From Patella vulgata (Eukaryota > Mollusca > Gastropoda > Patellidae), in assembly GCF_932274485.2 (NCBI RefSeq), contig NC_065886.2:32227501-32291500 (forward strand): a stretch of DNA of 64,000 bases, in the 5' to 3' direction. A program made the position numbers and the translations under genes. Shown here in pieces: positions 11,495 to 23,000 of this stretch. The notes beneath the pieces were generated by a model. That model made no database searches. It had not been told where the DNA came from and saw nothing but the letters and a program-made list of their open reading frames with translations. The stretch's first letter is position 1, and each line of letters begins with the position of its first letter.

Positions 11495-12548
11495 TTTTAT
11501 ATGTCATTGTGCAGATAGCCTATTTATTTGTAAGTAACTCGATACACATGCTAAACTATGTATGTTGTGTTGAACATTTAAATGTTGAAAATTTTCTTCA
11601 ATTCTATCGAGCATTTACATTCTTATTTCTGGTAGCTAGGGGCCCCATTGCTCTGCGTTGCCTGGGGTTGGTGAATGGGACTATAACATTGTAAAGACGA
11701 TCCTGGCACACATTGAAGTAAGGATATTAGCATACGAGATCCAAATATATCGCGAAATCCGCTCCATAATCACCATGTGTGTTTCCAGTCCAGATGCTTT
11801 CAAAGATGATTATAATTCAAACACTTCTACATATAAAGGAGAACACTGAAATTATCAATAACTCCGATGGATTAAAAATATCTGAGAATTTTTCAACTTC
11901 TGTGTGACATTTCCATTTAATTTGGATCTAATAAAGTTGCAATGAATAGTAAATGCACATGGATAATATACCATTAGTTTCTAGAAAATTGTTATCAAAT
12001 ATTGAAGATTATTTGCATTAAAGAGGTTATTTATTATCAGTTGATAAAAACATAATTTCCAATTGACGGGAGGTGCCTGACCAGTAACATCGGGAAGTTC
12101 AAATAAAATTGTAAGCAAAGTTTGAGACAGTTTTACCAAGCCATAGTCGAGAAGAAGACGGTTCAGATATCATTCTACCAGTCGTAAAGATGGTTTTAAA
12201 GGGGGTTTTAAACAAGTTCTACTCCGTTTCCAGTGCGCTTCGTCAAGGTGCTGTCATAAACGGCTGATGGTGTCACACAAGAACTGTCCACAAGAGTGGA
12301 AGAGAAGAGATCGAGATAGAACAGAAGCGGCGATTAGATCCTGTATGGTATATAAGCACCACGCGGCCAAATAACAGCACTTAGTATAATATGGCAGTGC
12401 TTGCAATTTCGAAACGCAACGCCAAATGGTCAAAATGGACGCAGATCACCAAATGACTTCAATGTTAATTATGGGCCGCCTGCAACCTTTTCCAAAATTT
12501 TGAATTCTCTCCATGCTTTAAAGTTTGCAAGCGGTTGACTATGGACAA

Positions 12549-12861
12549 ATGAAATTAAATGGGGTAATGAAGACGTGCATACACTAAGTGCTATGAGGGG
12601 AATTTTGCACGGACAGTGGCCTTATGGCCTACTTTTACATTGAATTCCAACTGCCAAAGGATCGTTTATGTGCACGTCACTGTGTACACGGGACCTCGGT
12701 TTTTCGTTCAATCCGAACGACTATACGATAACCCTAGCCAGGTCCTCCGTCCTGTCCTGCATCTCCGACAAGGAGGAACCATGCTGGAAAATTCCGATGA
12801 ATTTTCTCGACCATCACGTGAATTGAACACGGGACCTCCAGGTAAGCCACCGTGACTCCCG
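12549..12861 (-). repeat. SINE-A inserted in a TIR-element relic
   Basis: Starts GAAATTAAATGGGG and ends at the head GTAAGCCACCGTGACTCCCG. The mirror copy is at about 22,456-22,760. The surrounding sequence (about 12,390-13,030) resembles the TIR element at 58,592-59,070, for example CGTATCATATCACCGTAAC and TTAACATTTTTCTGG on the other strand. This SINE therefore appears to interrupt an old copy of that element. Confidence 0.65.
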
Positions 12862-13042
12862 CATACTATAGTAAACATGTAAATATCTGCCGTATCATAT
12901 CACCGTAACAAACCTCGCATAGCTATTTTATCATTCCGCTTCTAGACCAGAAAAATGTTAATCCAAACACTTTGAATCTAGACCGAAATATCAACATAAA
13001 TCGCCAGGAGAAAGAAAGACTGTCAGTAGGTGGAACTACGTG

Positions 13043-13083
13043 GGGGGGGGGGGGGAGAGAGAGAGAGAGAGAGAGGGGGGGGG
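13043..13083. repeat. G-run and GA microsatellite
   Basis: A run of about 13 G, then (GA)n, then another G-run. In the mirror arm (about 22,236-22,276) it reads (CT)n then C-run at a different length, as expected of a fast-evolving simple repeat. Confidence 0.8.
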
Positions 13084-13352
13084 GTAACAACGTCCACTCG
13101 ACACAAACTAGGTCATATCGGGACTAACATATGGTTCAATTTTATTTCAATAATTTGCTAACACGTAGCGGTCTTTAGCAGTGTGCGGAAACCGGAGGAC
13201 CCGGATAAAACCCACGAGATTGGACAGGCGACCATACTCCTTGTCACATTCAACAGAGGATTCGAAACCACGCCAGTTGACTCAATGACAGACCTTAGGA
13301 TACAGCGCGTACGTGCTAACCATTCAGCCATCCAACCCCCCTGGACCTACGT
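13084..13352 (-). repeat. SINE-B copy
   Basis: From the 3' end (GTCCACTCGACACAAACTAG) through ACATATGGTTCAATTTTATT and the central GAAACCGGAGGACCCGG to the tRNA-like head (ATTCGAAACCACGCCAGTTG; GTGCTAACCATTCAGCC). In the other orientation the head shows a TGGCTGAATGGTTAGCAC A-box-like stretch and a GGTTTCGAATCC B-box-like stretch. The mirror copy is at about 21,976-22,232 (+). Confidence 0.8.
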
Positions 13353-13984
13353 TCCAAAGGATAAGGAAATTTGTAGTCTGACTCCTAATTGCATGTTGCC
13401 AAACATGTCCGCTATAATTTATCTAAATATATAGAATTTGTCACACTGAATATCGTTCACTCCATTTCCGCGATGAATTTTCACTGAAAACCACGGAGTA
13501 TCATAAAAAAAATAAGTAATGTTATGCTCTTGTTGCAAACAAACAAATTTTCTGATAGAAATCAGCGTCAAATAATATTTATGTTCGCAAATAAAATATT
13601 TTGAGAGAATTATGAAGTTTTTATTTTGAGGAGAAAATCAAACAAAGTGTCTAAATTTGTTCCAAAATAAACATTGCAATTAAATTCTTTCTCCGCTGTT
13701 TTTACTTCAAATACTAAGATCATTTTTATTTTTGTTGTGCCAAGATATACCGACTTTTGGCAAACGATTTTATGGGGAATTTTATGTTTTATCTTAGATT
13801 AAAGAAAGAGGAGAGGCGATATATGGGTTTTTAAGGTCCACAGAAAACCAACTATGGCATTCCGGGACTAAAAAGGTTCAATTTTATTTTAATAATTCGG
13901 GTCTAAAGATAGTGGGAGGGTGGGTGTGGGGAGGGGTGACCTTGATAGTTGGATTTTGAAATCAGAGTTAGGCTGTAGTGCCGC

Positions 13985-14097
13985 TGTCGGAGTAAAATTT
14001 TCCTCATAGTATACTGTATGACGTATGTCTGTCTTCATTAGGCCAGTCGGAACAGAGCAGTAGGACATATTAAACCCCATTTCATTTCATTTCATTT
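13985..14097 (+). repeat. SINE-A 3' end with pentanucleotide tail
   Basis: CGGAGTAAAATTTTCCTCAT to GGACATATTAAACCCCATTT and three ATTTC units. The mirror copy is at about 21,224-21,345. Only the last third of the element is present. Confidence 0.7.
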
Positions 14098-14329
14098 CCA
14101 ACTCTTATTACACACTTCTGACATCATTGGAACTATTTGTTCATTCTACAGCCATAAATTCCCAGGAACCAATCATGGCATCCTTTCATCCTGTGTGGTT
14201 ATTGGTGTAGAATTTTGATAAATTGGAGGATATGACACTGTCATTCTTTTGTGCTTGCTGTAATAATGTTATTTTGTCTGTATCGATGAACTCAATGTTC
14301 CAGGCTTTATCAGTGTTAATGGCCGATAT

Positions 14330-14565
14330 ATCAAATGAAATGAAATAGGTTTAACGTGCTTCGTGTCTGCACTGACTGAAGACCAGGCATTCGCCATGCA
14401 GTCTGTTGTGATGGTATTTTTATCCGGACAGCCGTGCTTTCGCCTACTCTTATAAGGGAGTTCATTTTCTTTTGTCCTATCCGAACACAGTTTCATGTTG
14501 GTCCCTTAATGACCTAGTTTGAGTGTGTCCCTCTCTTTTTTTCACTGAGCCACCTTGGTTCCCGG
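14330..14565 (-). repeat. Diverged SINE-A relic
   Basis: AATGAAATGAAATAGGTTTA, a recognisable body fragment and the head TCACTGAGCCACCTTGGTTC at 14,541-14,562. The mirror is at about 20,755-20,990, where the tail has gained extra ATTTC units. Confidence 0.55.
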
Positions 14566-14876
14566 TTGTTATATAAGAAAACCAACAGAGATATTATTTG
14601 GTAAGATATAGTTCAAGTATAGTCCCTTCATTATCTCCCCCTCCCCCAGTAGATATTCCAACGAAAGAGGCGTGGTGGCAGTGAGTGGACTCGAGTTTCA
14701 ACGTCAAGCCAATGGGTTGGTCAATTAAGGATAGATGAAATGGGGCATCTGTCAGTGTTTCTTTTGTGTTTACACTGTGGAACATTCTGAGTTATGTTTA
14801 GACCGAGGATGGTGGGTAACTAATTTCTAGAAATGTCCCCCATAACTGGTCGTAAAATAAATACCTCAATTTACAA

Positions 14877-15150
14877 CCGACAAAAGTTGGACAGTGTAAA
14901 CCGGGCTTGAAGAAGATTTTTATTATTATCCATGTCAGTTTGTAGATTTAAATCGTGCAATCCTCTGTACATTACTTTTAATTTAAATCTTAAGCAAGAC
15001 AAGCCGAGGGATAATCTACAACCGCCCCCAATAATTAAATTTAAAATGCCAAAACTGTATTTCAGTGTAGGTGGGCTGTTTAGTAATGGTGCACGATTTG
15101 ATAAAGTTGCCATAACATAACCGTAATCTTTTTGTTTAATAGATAGTAGT
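14877..15150 (+). repeat. Repeat E, copy 1
   Basis: A roughly 260-bp block from CGACAAAAGTTGGACAGTG through ATTTAAATCGTGCAATCC and GGTGGGCTGTTTAGTAATGG to CATAACATAACCGTAATC. Copies: 20,165-20,440 (-), 37,210-37,480 (+), 44,345-44,620 (-) and a diverged one at 57,728-57,898 (-). Short frames are open on both strands (62 and 80 residues). Copies are collinear with neighbouring SINE fragments, so the block moved as part of a larger segment and not on its own. Function unknown. Confidence 0.7.
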
Positions 15151-15270
15151 GGTTTAAAAATAAAATGAAATTAAATGGGGCTTAACTTCTTACTGTGCTA
15201 CACCAATCTGTCTAATGAGAAGAGATGAAATAGAGTTAACGTTATATTGTTCTGCAACGAAATCGTTATA

Positions 15271-15283
15271 TGAAGGGAGAGAA

Positions 15284-15325
<42 letters not shown>

Positions 15326-15592
15326 TAACGTCCAGTCGACACAAACTAGGTCATTTCAGGAATAACATATTTTTCCTTTGTTATCTTTCAATAATTTGCT
15401 TGCGCGTAGTGGTCTTTAACAGTGGGAGTAAACAGGGGGACCCGGAGAAAAGCCACGAGGTTGGAAAGGCGACCCTACTCCTTGTCACGTACAACCGGGG
15501 AATCGAAACCCCGCAAGTTGACTCAATGACAGACTTTATAGGATACAGCGTTCACGTGCTAACCATTCGGCCATTCCCCCCCCCCCGCCCCT
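15271..15592 (-). repeat. GA microsatellite plus SINE-B insertion
   Basis: A (GA)n run (15,271-15,324) leads into a SINE-B from its 3' end (GTCCAGTCGACACAAACTAG) to its head (CACGTGCTAACCATTCGGCC) and a C-run. The paralogous sites in P2 (37,590-37,620 and 44,205-44,230) read continuously across the point, so this is an insertion, flanked by short ATGAA-type repeats. The mirror copy is 19,709-20,033. Confidence 0.8.
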
Positions 15593-15866
15593 AAATGAAA
15601 CCGGCATAGCCATATCGAATTCTGTGTAGGGATCTTTTTATGTACACGCAAATGACCAGGAAATCCACATAGAATTCTATCATTTGGTTTTTATGAGTCG
15701 AAAATCGATAAGAGTGGAATTCAGTGAGTACCTTGTTACACCCAATATCATAATCAAATAATTCTGGTGAGAATTTTGACTCCACAGAAATTCAAGTGTA
15801 TAAAATAAGGATCACGTCCACGTGAAAGAAATGTGTGCTTCTAGACCTGTAGACATCGCTTTTGGT

Positions 15867-16400
15867 CTAAATTTTGTGTGAATTATTAAAGATTTGAATA
15901 AAATTTTGATCTAGGGAAACGTGTTCGTGTAAAGTAACGGGATCATAGAATGATATGAGACCAAAGATATTGTGGAGGTGCATTTTTTTTTTAAATGTCG
16001 GAATAATAAAGCTCCTCGCTTTATATATACGATTGATGTATGAGCTGAACACTTTTAATTTCTGATGCAATTGTCGTAATTTGACGTAGCAAACAAAAAG
16101 ATGGCCGTGACGAAAATCCGTGTAAAGCTCCGTAGCTAACTGGCGCCAACTTTCAGATAATTTAATGTTAGAAAGGAAAACAAGAACATCAATGTCGACC
16201 TGTATATCAGGAATATGACAACGAATTGAAGAAATTCTTTCATCGTATAAAATGTGTATTATAGCTGGTTGAACAAACTGTGTCTGCTTGTCTTTTGACA
16301 GAGGCCATAATGTTTCCCTTTCTTTGGTTGGCGTCTGCAATGTGAAGCAATCTAAATATAGGTCGGTGTCTGATTTTATTGGCAATCTGCTTCCAGGCAC
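15867..16400 (-). CDS. ORF-D candidate exon, left arm of P1 (unrecognised)
   Basis: I do not recognise this protein. On the minus strand a pyrimidine-rich tract ending TTACCAG stands just before an open frame of about 177 codons with no ATG at its left end (it opens GTGCCTGGAAGC), which looks like an internal or terminal exon. Visible stretches include PTKERETLWPLSKDKQTQF, CHIPDIQVDIDVLVFLSNIK and SESWRQLATELYTDFRHGHL, then a basic end, RSFIIPTFKKK. No signal peptide or membrane span is evident. A poly-A run near 15,985 is one base longer than in the right-arm copy, so the two differ in frame after FKKK. Several substitutions, mostly non-conservative, separate the copies, which argues against strong purifying selection. 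Decayed relatives occur at 42,778-43,398, 53,433-54,435 and 57,001-57,125. It may be a duplicated host exon or part of an unclassified repeat. Confidence 0.4.
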   Translation of the reverse strand: MPGSRLPIKSDTDLYLDCFTLQTPTKERETLWPLSKDKQTQFVQPAIIHILYDERISSIRCHIPDIQVDIDVLVFLSNIKLSESWRQLATELYTDFRHGHLFVCYVKLRQLHQKLKVFSSYINRIYKARSFIIPTFKKKMHLHNIFGLISFYDPVTLHEHVSLDQNFIQIFNNSHKI

Positions 16401-16479
16401 TCCTGGTAAAATAAAAGCAAAGGTATAAATTCCTAATTTATTTTCTACTTAATTTCTAATAGTTGTTATTGTAGCTGAT

Positions 16480-16925
16480 ATGGGCGATGTAAAGATGTAT
16501 AAATTCCATAACCGCTTATAATTCTACATCATATATTATGTTCAGACGGTCTAACATGTACCTGGTGATATACAATTTCTTGTTCAAATATCGGTATTAG
16601 CATGGCCGCTTATAATTACAACAAATTAATTCTACATTATATTTGATAATGCCGGAATACCTAAAGCCCTGTTCAGACGGTTGGACGTGTCTGGTGATAT
16701 CCAAATTTGTTGTTCAAATATCGGTAATAACTTGGCAGCTTATAATTATTAGAAATCCTACATCATATATATTTAATAATTCCTAAATACCTAGAGCCCT
16801 GTTCAGAACGTCGGACAATATCTGATGATATCCAAATATGCGTAATAACGGGACCGTGCATAATGCCAGCAAATTCTACATGATATATATGTCGCATACG
16901 ATTAGATATTTGCATAATCATATTC
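16480..16925 (-). repeat. Satellite S array upstream of ORF-D (left arm)
   Basis: About three imperfect units of roughly 130 bp with the core CCCTGTTCAGACGG, GATATCCAAATTTGTTGTTC, ATCGGTAATAACTTGGCAGC and TTATAATTA...CTACATCATAT. More units lie at 17,117-17,270 (spacer), 18,440-18,790 (mirror), 54,480-54,620, 56,690-56,960 and 60,135-60,560. At 54.5 and 56.7 kb it again borders an ORF-D relic, so the order satellite S then ORF-D is conserved. Confidence 0.7.
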
Positions 16926-16984
16926 AACTTGGATGTGCTCATGAATTCGAGATACCCGATTGAGTGGTGCTGCTGCATTGGTTA

Positions 16985-17116
16985 CAATGGTTTCGATCCC
17001 TGGTGTGAGCTCATTCTTAACCTCGTGGGTTTACTCCGGGTACTCCAGTTTCCTCCACAGGAAAGACCCCTTAATCGGGAAGAAGCTATCTGCGATATCA
17101 CCTTCAACGTGGAAGC
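16985..17116 (+). repeat. SINE-C fragment ending at the P1 inner boundary
   Basis: TTTCGATCCCTGGTGTGAGC, then CTCGTGGGTTTACTCCGGGT and GATATCACCTTCAACGTGG. This is a third tRNA-derived family, defined by 32,287-32,488. The copy stops at GGAAGC exactly where the P1 arm ends. In the right arm the same SINE continues for about 20 bases further into the spacer (18,204-18,361), so one palindrome breakpoint lies inside this SINE. Confidence 0.7.
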
Positions 17117-18223
17117 AGATTCTACATCATATTTAGTAATGTCGTAATATCTAAAGCCCCGGTTCAGACCATGTGTATGGTGATATCCAAATTTGTTGTT
17201 CAATTATCGGTAATTATAATTACTAGAAATTCTACATCATATTTGATAATTCCTAAATACCTATCACACTGGACGCCTAAAAACTACAGGCCGCAATAAT
17301 TCTTAACGCTTGGTCTTAACGCATGATTTTAGTCTGATTGTCAAAGCCCAATATTCCAATTTTGTGAAGCGGAATAACCACATTTTTCTCATTTGCGGGG
17401 CAAAATAAAATTAGAACAATACAATGTAGGTCCAAAATGAATACATATTCGTAATCTACGCAAACATTTAGACGTAAAATGTAAGCCATCAAATACACAA
17501 GATGGGCTGTCATATATGTTAAAGTAGGGTATATCAGGTTACATTATCAACTTTTTTTAGAATTTTAATCTCTGCCCCACATGGCCAAAATTGAAGGAGA
17601 AAATGGTATACTTTGTACGTTGTCAATGTGCATTGAAATTCGAGATTGAATATTTGGAAAAGTATATATCCCATCGATTCCTAATCTTTTGTAAATTGAT
17701 AAAAGACAAACTGACATTAACTATGCCAATTTTGGAGTTTGTGTATACAATAATAACTTTGCCAAAGACTGTGGAAATCCTGAAAAAAAGTGAATAGTTC
17801 ATTTGTACAGCATTTTACCACCTAGTGGCACGAACAATGTGAATCGCACATTGCGCGTGATGCTAAATTCGTAATCTACAACAAAAGTTGTCTTAGATTA
17901 CAAAGTTAGAGAGTTGTACTCCTATCACAAAGCTAGAGAATTCTACTCCTATCACAAAGTTAGGAGTTCTGCTCCTATCAGAAATGTGAGTTTAAAGCAC
18001 TAGAAAACTTGGGAAAAAATACTGAATTTATGAACGGTTTCAGAACCCTAATTATAAATGGCCATATCTCAGCTAGGTATAATTTTGGATTTGATAGCTT
18101 AAAAGGCCATGTACTATAACATTTATTTTTTATAATTTTTTGGGAGGGGGTCATGTTCCCAACTTTTCGAAGTTTGGTCCATTTGACATGGAATGATCCT
18201 ATTACTAGATTAGGCTTAACAGC
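17117..18223. other. P1 spacer
   Basis: Unique sequence between the arms. The first 150 bases are satellite S units. The rest (about 17,290-18,200) is AT-rich with no recognisable gene. Around 17,890-17,985 is a short internal repetition: ATCACAAAG(C/T)TAG followed by A-rich TTCTACTCCT/GTTCTGCTCC, present about three times. The 112-codon minus-strand frame at 17,978-18,316 runs into the SINE-C copy and is not credible. Confidence 0.7.
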
Positions 18224-18897
18224 CGCTTCCACGTTGAAGGTGATATCGCAGATAGCTTCTTCCCGATTAAGGGGTCTTTCCTGTGGAGGAAACTGGAGTA
18301 CCCGGAGTAAACCCACGAGGTTAAGAATGAGCTCACACCAGGGATCGAAACCATTGTAACCAATGCAGCAGCACCACTCAATCGGGTATCACGAATTCAT
18401 GAGCACATCCAAGTTGAATATGATTATGCAAATATCTAATCGTATGCGACATATATATCATGTAGAATTTGATGGCATTATGCAAGGTCCCGTTATTACG
18501 CATATTTGGATATCATCAGATATTGTCCGACGTTCTGAACAGGGCTCTAGGTATTTAGGAATTATTAAATATATATGATGTAGGATTTCTAATAATTATA
18601 ATTATCACCAGACACGTCCAACCGTCTGAACAGGGCTTTAGGTATTCCGGCATTATCAAATATAATGTAGAATTAATTTGTTGTAATTATAAGCGGCCAT
18701 GCTAATACCGATATTTGAACAAGAAATTGTATATCACCAGGTACATGTTAGACCGTCTGAACATATATGAATGTAGAATTATAAGCGGTTATGGAATTTA
18801 TACATCTTTACATCGCCCATATCAGCTACAATAACAACTATTAGAAATTAAGTAGAAAATAAATTAGGAATTTATACCTTTGCTTTTATTTTACCAG

Positions 18898-19391
18898 GAG
18901 TGCCTGGAAGCAGATTGCCAATAAAATCAGACACCGACCTACATTTAGATTTCTTCACATTGCAGACGCCAACCAAAGAAAGGGAAACATTATGGCCTCT
19001 GTCAAAAGACAAGCAGACACAGTTTCTTCAACCAGCTATAATACACATTTTATTCGATGAAAGAATTTCTTCAATTTGTTGTCATATTCCTGATATACAG
19101 GTCGACTTTGATGTTCTTGTTTTCCTTTCTAACATTAAATTATCTGAAAGTTGGCGCCAGTTAGCTACGGAGCTTTACACGGATTTTCGTCACGGCCATC
19201 TTTTTGTTTGCTACGTCAAATTACGACAATTGCATCAGAAATTAAAAGTGTTCAGCTCAAACATCAATCGTATATATAAAGCGAGGAGCTTTATTATTCC
19301 GACATTTAAAAAAAAATGCACCTCCACAATATCTTTGGTCTCATATCATTCTATGATCCCGTTACTTTACACGAACACGTTTCCCTTATAG
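18898..19391 (+). CDS. ORF-D candidate exon, right arm of P1 (unrecognised)
   Basis: Plus-strand twin of the frame at 15,867-16,400. TTTTATTTTACCAG ends at 18,897 and would serve as the 3' splice site. The open frame that follows runs about 163 codons, to TTTCCCTTATAG. Differences from the left copy are substitutions such as Tyr/His, Cys/Phe, Val/Leu and Arg/Cys within the first 140 residues, plus a different 3' frame after the poly-A run at about 19,308. No partner exon is seen in the window. Only the mirrored open frame and splice-like boundary support it as coding. Confidence 0.4.
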
Positions 19392-19439
19392 ATCAAAGTT
19401 TTATTCAAATCTTTAATAATTCACCCAAAATTTAGACCA

Positions 19440-19690
19440 AAAGCGATGTCTACAGGTCTAGAAGCACACATTTCTTTCACGTGGACGTGATCCTTATTTT
19501 ATACACTTGAATTTCTGTGGAGTCAAAATTCTCACCCGAATTATTTGATTATGATATTGGATGTAACAAGGTACTCATTGAATTCCACTCTTATCGATTT
19601 TCGACTCATAAAAACCAAATGATAAATTCTATGTGGATTTCCTGGTCATTTGCGTGTACATAAAAAGATCCCTTCACAGAATTCGATATG
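19440..19690 (+). repeat. Block R, downstream part of the ORF-D unit
   Basis: CACATTTCTTTCACGTGG, then TTATTTGATTATGATATTGG, CTCTTATCGATTTTCGACTC and ATGTGGATTTCCTGGTCATT. Copies: 15,600-15,860 (-, mirror), 27,061-27,235 (+), 43,130-43,398 (+), 53,433-53,750 and 53,754-54,050 (-), and a split copy at 58,490-59,290 (-). Always downstream of ORF-D where both are present, so it may be its 3' region. Both outer ends of P2 lie inside this block. Confidence 0.65.
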
Positions 19691-19997
19691 GCTAGGCCGG
19701 TTTCATTTAGTGGGTGGGGGGATGGCCGAATGGTTAGCACGTGAACGCTGTATCCTATAAAGTCTGTCATTGAGTCAACTTGCGGGGTTTCGATTCCCCG
19801 GTTGTACGTGACAAGCAGTAGGGTCGCCTTTCCAACCTCGTGGCTTTTCTCCGGGTCCCCCTGTTTACTCCCACTGTTAAAGACCCCTACGCGCAAGCAA
19901 ATTATTGAAAGAAAAAAATGAACCATATGTTATTCCTGAAATGACCTAGTTTGTGTCGACTGGACGTTACTTTCTCTCTCATTCTCCCTCTCTCTCC

Positions 19998-20028
<31 letters not shown>

Positions 20029-23000
20029 CCTTCATATAACGATTTCGTTGCAGAACAATATAACGTTAACTCTATTTCATCTCTTCTCATTAGACAGATT
20101 GGTGTAGCACAGTAAGAAGTTAAGCCCCATTTAATTTCATTTTATTTTTAAACCACTACTATCTATTAAACAAAAAGATTACGGTTATGTTATGGCAACT
20201 TTATCAAATCGTGCACCATTACTAAACAGCCCACCTACACTGAAATACAGTATTGGTATTTTAAATTTAATTATTGGGGGCGGTTGTAGATTATCCCTCG
20301 GCTTGTCTTGCTTAAGATTTAAATTAAAAGTAATGTACAGAGGATTGCACGATTTAAATCTACAAACTGACATGGATAATAATAAAAATCTTCTTCAAGC
20401 CCGGTTTACACTGTCCAACTTTTGTCGGTTGTAAATTGAGGTATTTATTTTACGACCAGTTATGGGGGACATTTCTAGAAATTAGTTACCCACCATCCTC
20501 GGTCTAAACATAACTCAGAATGTTCCACAGTGTACACACAAAAGAAACACTGACAGATACCCCATTTCATCTATCTTTAATTGACCAACCCATTGGCTTG
20601 ACGTTGAAACTCGAGTCTACTCACTGCCACCACGCCTCTTTCGTTGGAATATCTACTGGGGGAGGGGGAGGGGGAGATAATGAAGGGACTATACTTGAAC
20701 TATATCTTACCAAATAATATCTCTGTTGGTTTTCTTATATAACAACCGGGAACCAAGGTGGCTCAGTGAAAAAAAGAGAGGGACACACTCAAACTAGGTC
20801 ATTTAGGGACCAACATGAAACTGTGTTCGGATAGGACAAAAGAAAATGAGCTCCCTTATAAGAGTAGGCGAAAGCACGGCTGTCCGGATAAAAATACCAT
20901 CACAACAGACTGCATGGCGAATGCCTGGTCTTCAGTCAGTGCAGACACGAAGCACGTTGAACCTATATCATTTCATTTCATTTCATTTGATATATCGGCC
21001 ATTAACATTGATAAAGCCTGGAACATTGAGTTCATCGATACAGACAAAATAACATTATTACAGCAAGCACAAAAGAATGACAGTGTCATATCCTCCAATT
21101 TATCAAAATTCTACACCAATAACCACAAAGGATGAAAGGATGCCATGATTGGTTCCTGGGAATTTATGGCTGTAGAATGAACAAATAGTTCCAATGATGT
21201 CAGAAGTGTGTAATAAGAGTTGGAAATGAAATGAAATGAAATGGGGTTTAATATGTCCTACTGCTCTGCTCCGACTGGGCTAATGAAGACAGACATACGT
21301 CATACAGTATACTATGAGGAAAATTTTACTCAGACAGCGGTACTACAGCCTAACTCTGATTTCAAAATCCAACTATCAAGGTCACCCCTCCCCACACCCA
21401 CCCTCCCACTATCTTTAGACCCGAATTATTAAATTGAACCTTTTTAGTCCCGGAATGCCATAGTTGGTTTTCTGTGGACCTTAAAAACCCATATATCGCC
21501 TCTCCTCTTTCTTTAATCTAAGATAAAACATAAAATTCCCCATAAAATCGTTTGCCAAAACTCGGTATATCTTGGCACAACAAAAATAAAAATGATCTTA
21601 GTATTTGAAGTAAAAACAGCGGAGAAAGAATTTAATTGCAATGTTTATTTTGGAACAAATTTAGACACTTTGTTTGATTTTCTCCTCAAAATAAAAACTT
21701 TATAATTCTCTCAAAATATTTTATTTGCGAACATAAATATTATTTGACGCTGATTTCTATCAGAAAATTTGTTTGTTTGCAACAAGAGCATAACATTACT
21801 TATTTTTTTTATGATACTCCGTGGTTTTCAGTGAAAATTCATCGCGGAAATGGAGTGAACGATATTCAGTGGGACAAAATTCTATATATTTAGATAAATT
21901 ATAGCGGACATGTTTGGCAACATGCAATTAGGAGTCAGACTACAAATTTCCTTATCCTTTGGAACGTAGGTCCACGGGGGATTGGATGGCTGAATGGTTA
22001 GCACGTGCGCGCTGTATCCTAAGGTCTGTCATTGAGTCAACTGCCGTGGTTTCGAATCCCCTGTTGAATGTGACAAGGAGTATGGTCGCCTGTCCAATCT
22101 CGTGGGTTTTATCCGGGTCCTCCGGTTTCCGCACACTGCTAAAGACCGCTACGTGTTAGCAAATTATTGAAATAAAATTGAACCATATGTTAGTCCCGAT
22201 ATGACCTAGTTTGTGTCGAGTGGACGTTGTTACCTTCCGTCTCTCTCTCTCTCTCTCTCTCTCTCCCCCCCCCCCCCACGTAGTTCCACCTACTGACAGT
22301 CTTTCTTTCTCCTGGCGATTTATGTTGATATTTCGGTCTAGATTCAAAGTGTTTGGATTAACATTTTTCTGGTCTAGAAGCGGAATGATAATATTGCTAT
22401 GCGAGGTTTGTTACGGTGATATGATACGGCAGATATTTACATGTTTACTATAGTATGCGGGAGTCACGGTGGCTTACCTGGAGATCCCGTGTTCAATTCA
22501 CGTGATGGCCGAGAAAATTCATCGGAATTTTCCAGCATGGTTCCTCCTTGTCGGAGATGCAGGACAGGACGGAGGACCTGGCTAGGGTTATCGTATAGTC
22601 GTTCGGATTGAACGAAAAACCGAGGTCCCGTGTACACAGTGACGTGCACATAAACGATCCTTTGGCAGTTGGAATTCAATGTAAAAGTAGGCCATAGCGC
22701 CACTGTCCGTGCAAAATTCCCCTCATAGCACGTCTTCATTACCCCATTTAATTTCATTTGTCCATAGTCAACCGCTTGCAAACTTTAAAGCATGGAGAGA
22801 ATTCAAAATTTTGGAAAAGGTTGCAGGCGGCCCATAATTAACATTGAAGTCATTTGGTGATCTGCGTCCATTTTGACCATTTGGCGTTGCGTTTCGAAAT
22901 TGCAAGCACTGCCATATTATACTAAGTGCTGTTATTTGGCCGCGTGGTGCTAATATACCATACAGGATCTAATCGCCGCTTCTGTTCTATCTCGATCTCT

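Larger units (their letters stand above)
7626..17116 (+). repeat. Left arm of inverted repeat P1
   Basis: Read as reverse complement, this segment aligns base for base with 18,224-27,062. Outer match: AACACCAACC at 7,628 pairs with GGTTGGTGTT at 27,051-27,060. Inner match: GGAAGC ending at 17,116 pairs with GCTTCC starting at 18,224. The arms differ by scattered substitutions and a few indels, the largest a 525-bp block present only here (9,827-10,351). A second, of roughly 100 bp, is near 10,990-11,090. Contents: SINEs, repeat E, candidate exon ORF-D and satellite S. Stretches 7,640-8,620, 9,100-9,580, 10,420-11,240, 11,500-12,400 and 13,360-13,980 hold no gene or repeat that I can name. Confidence 0.93.
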
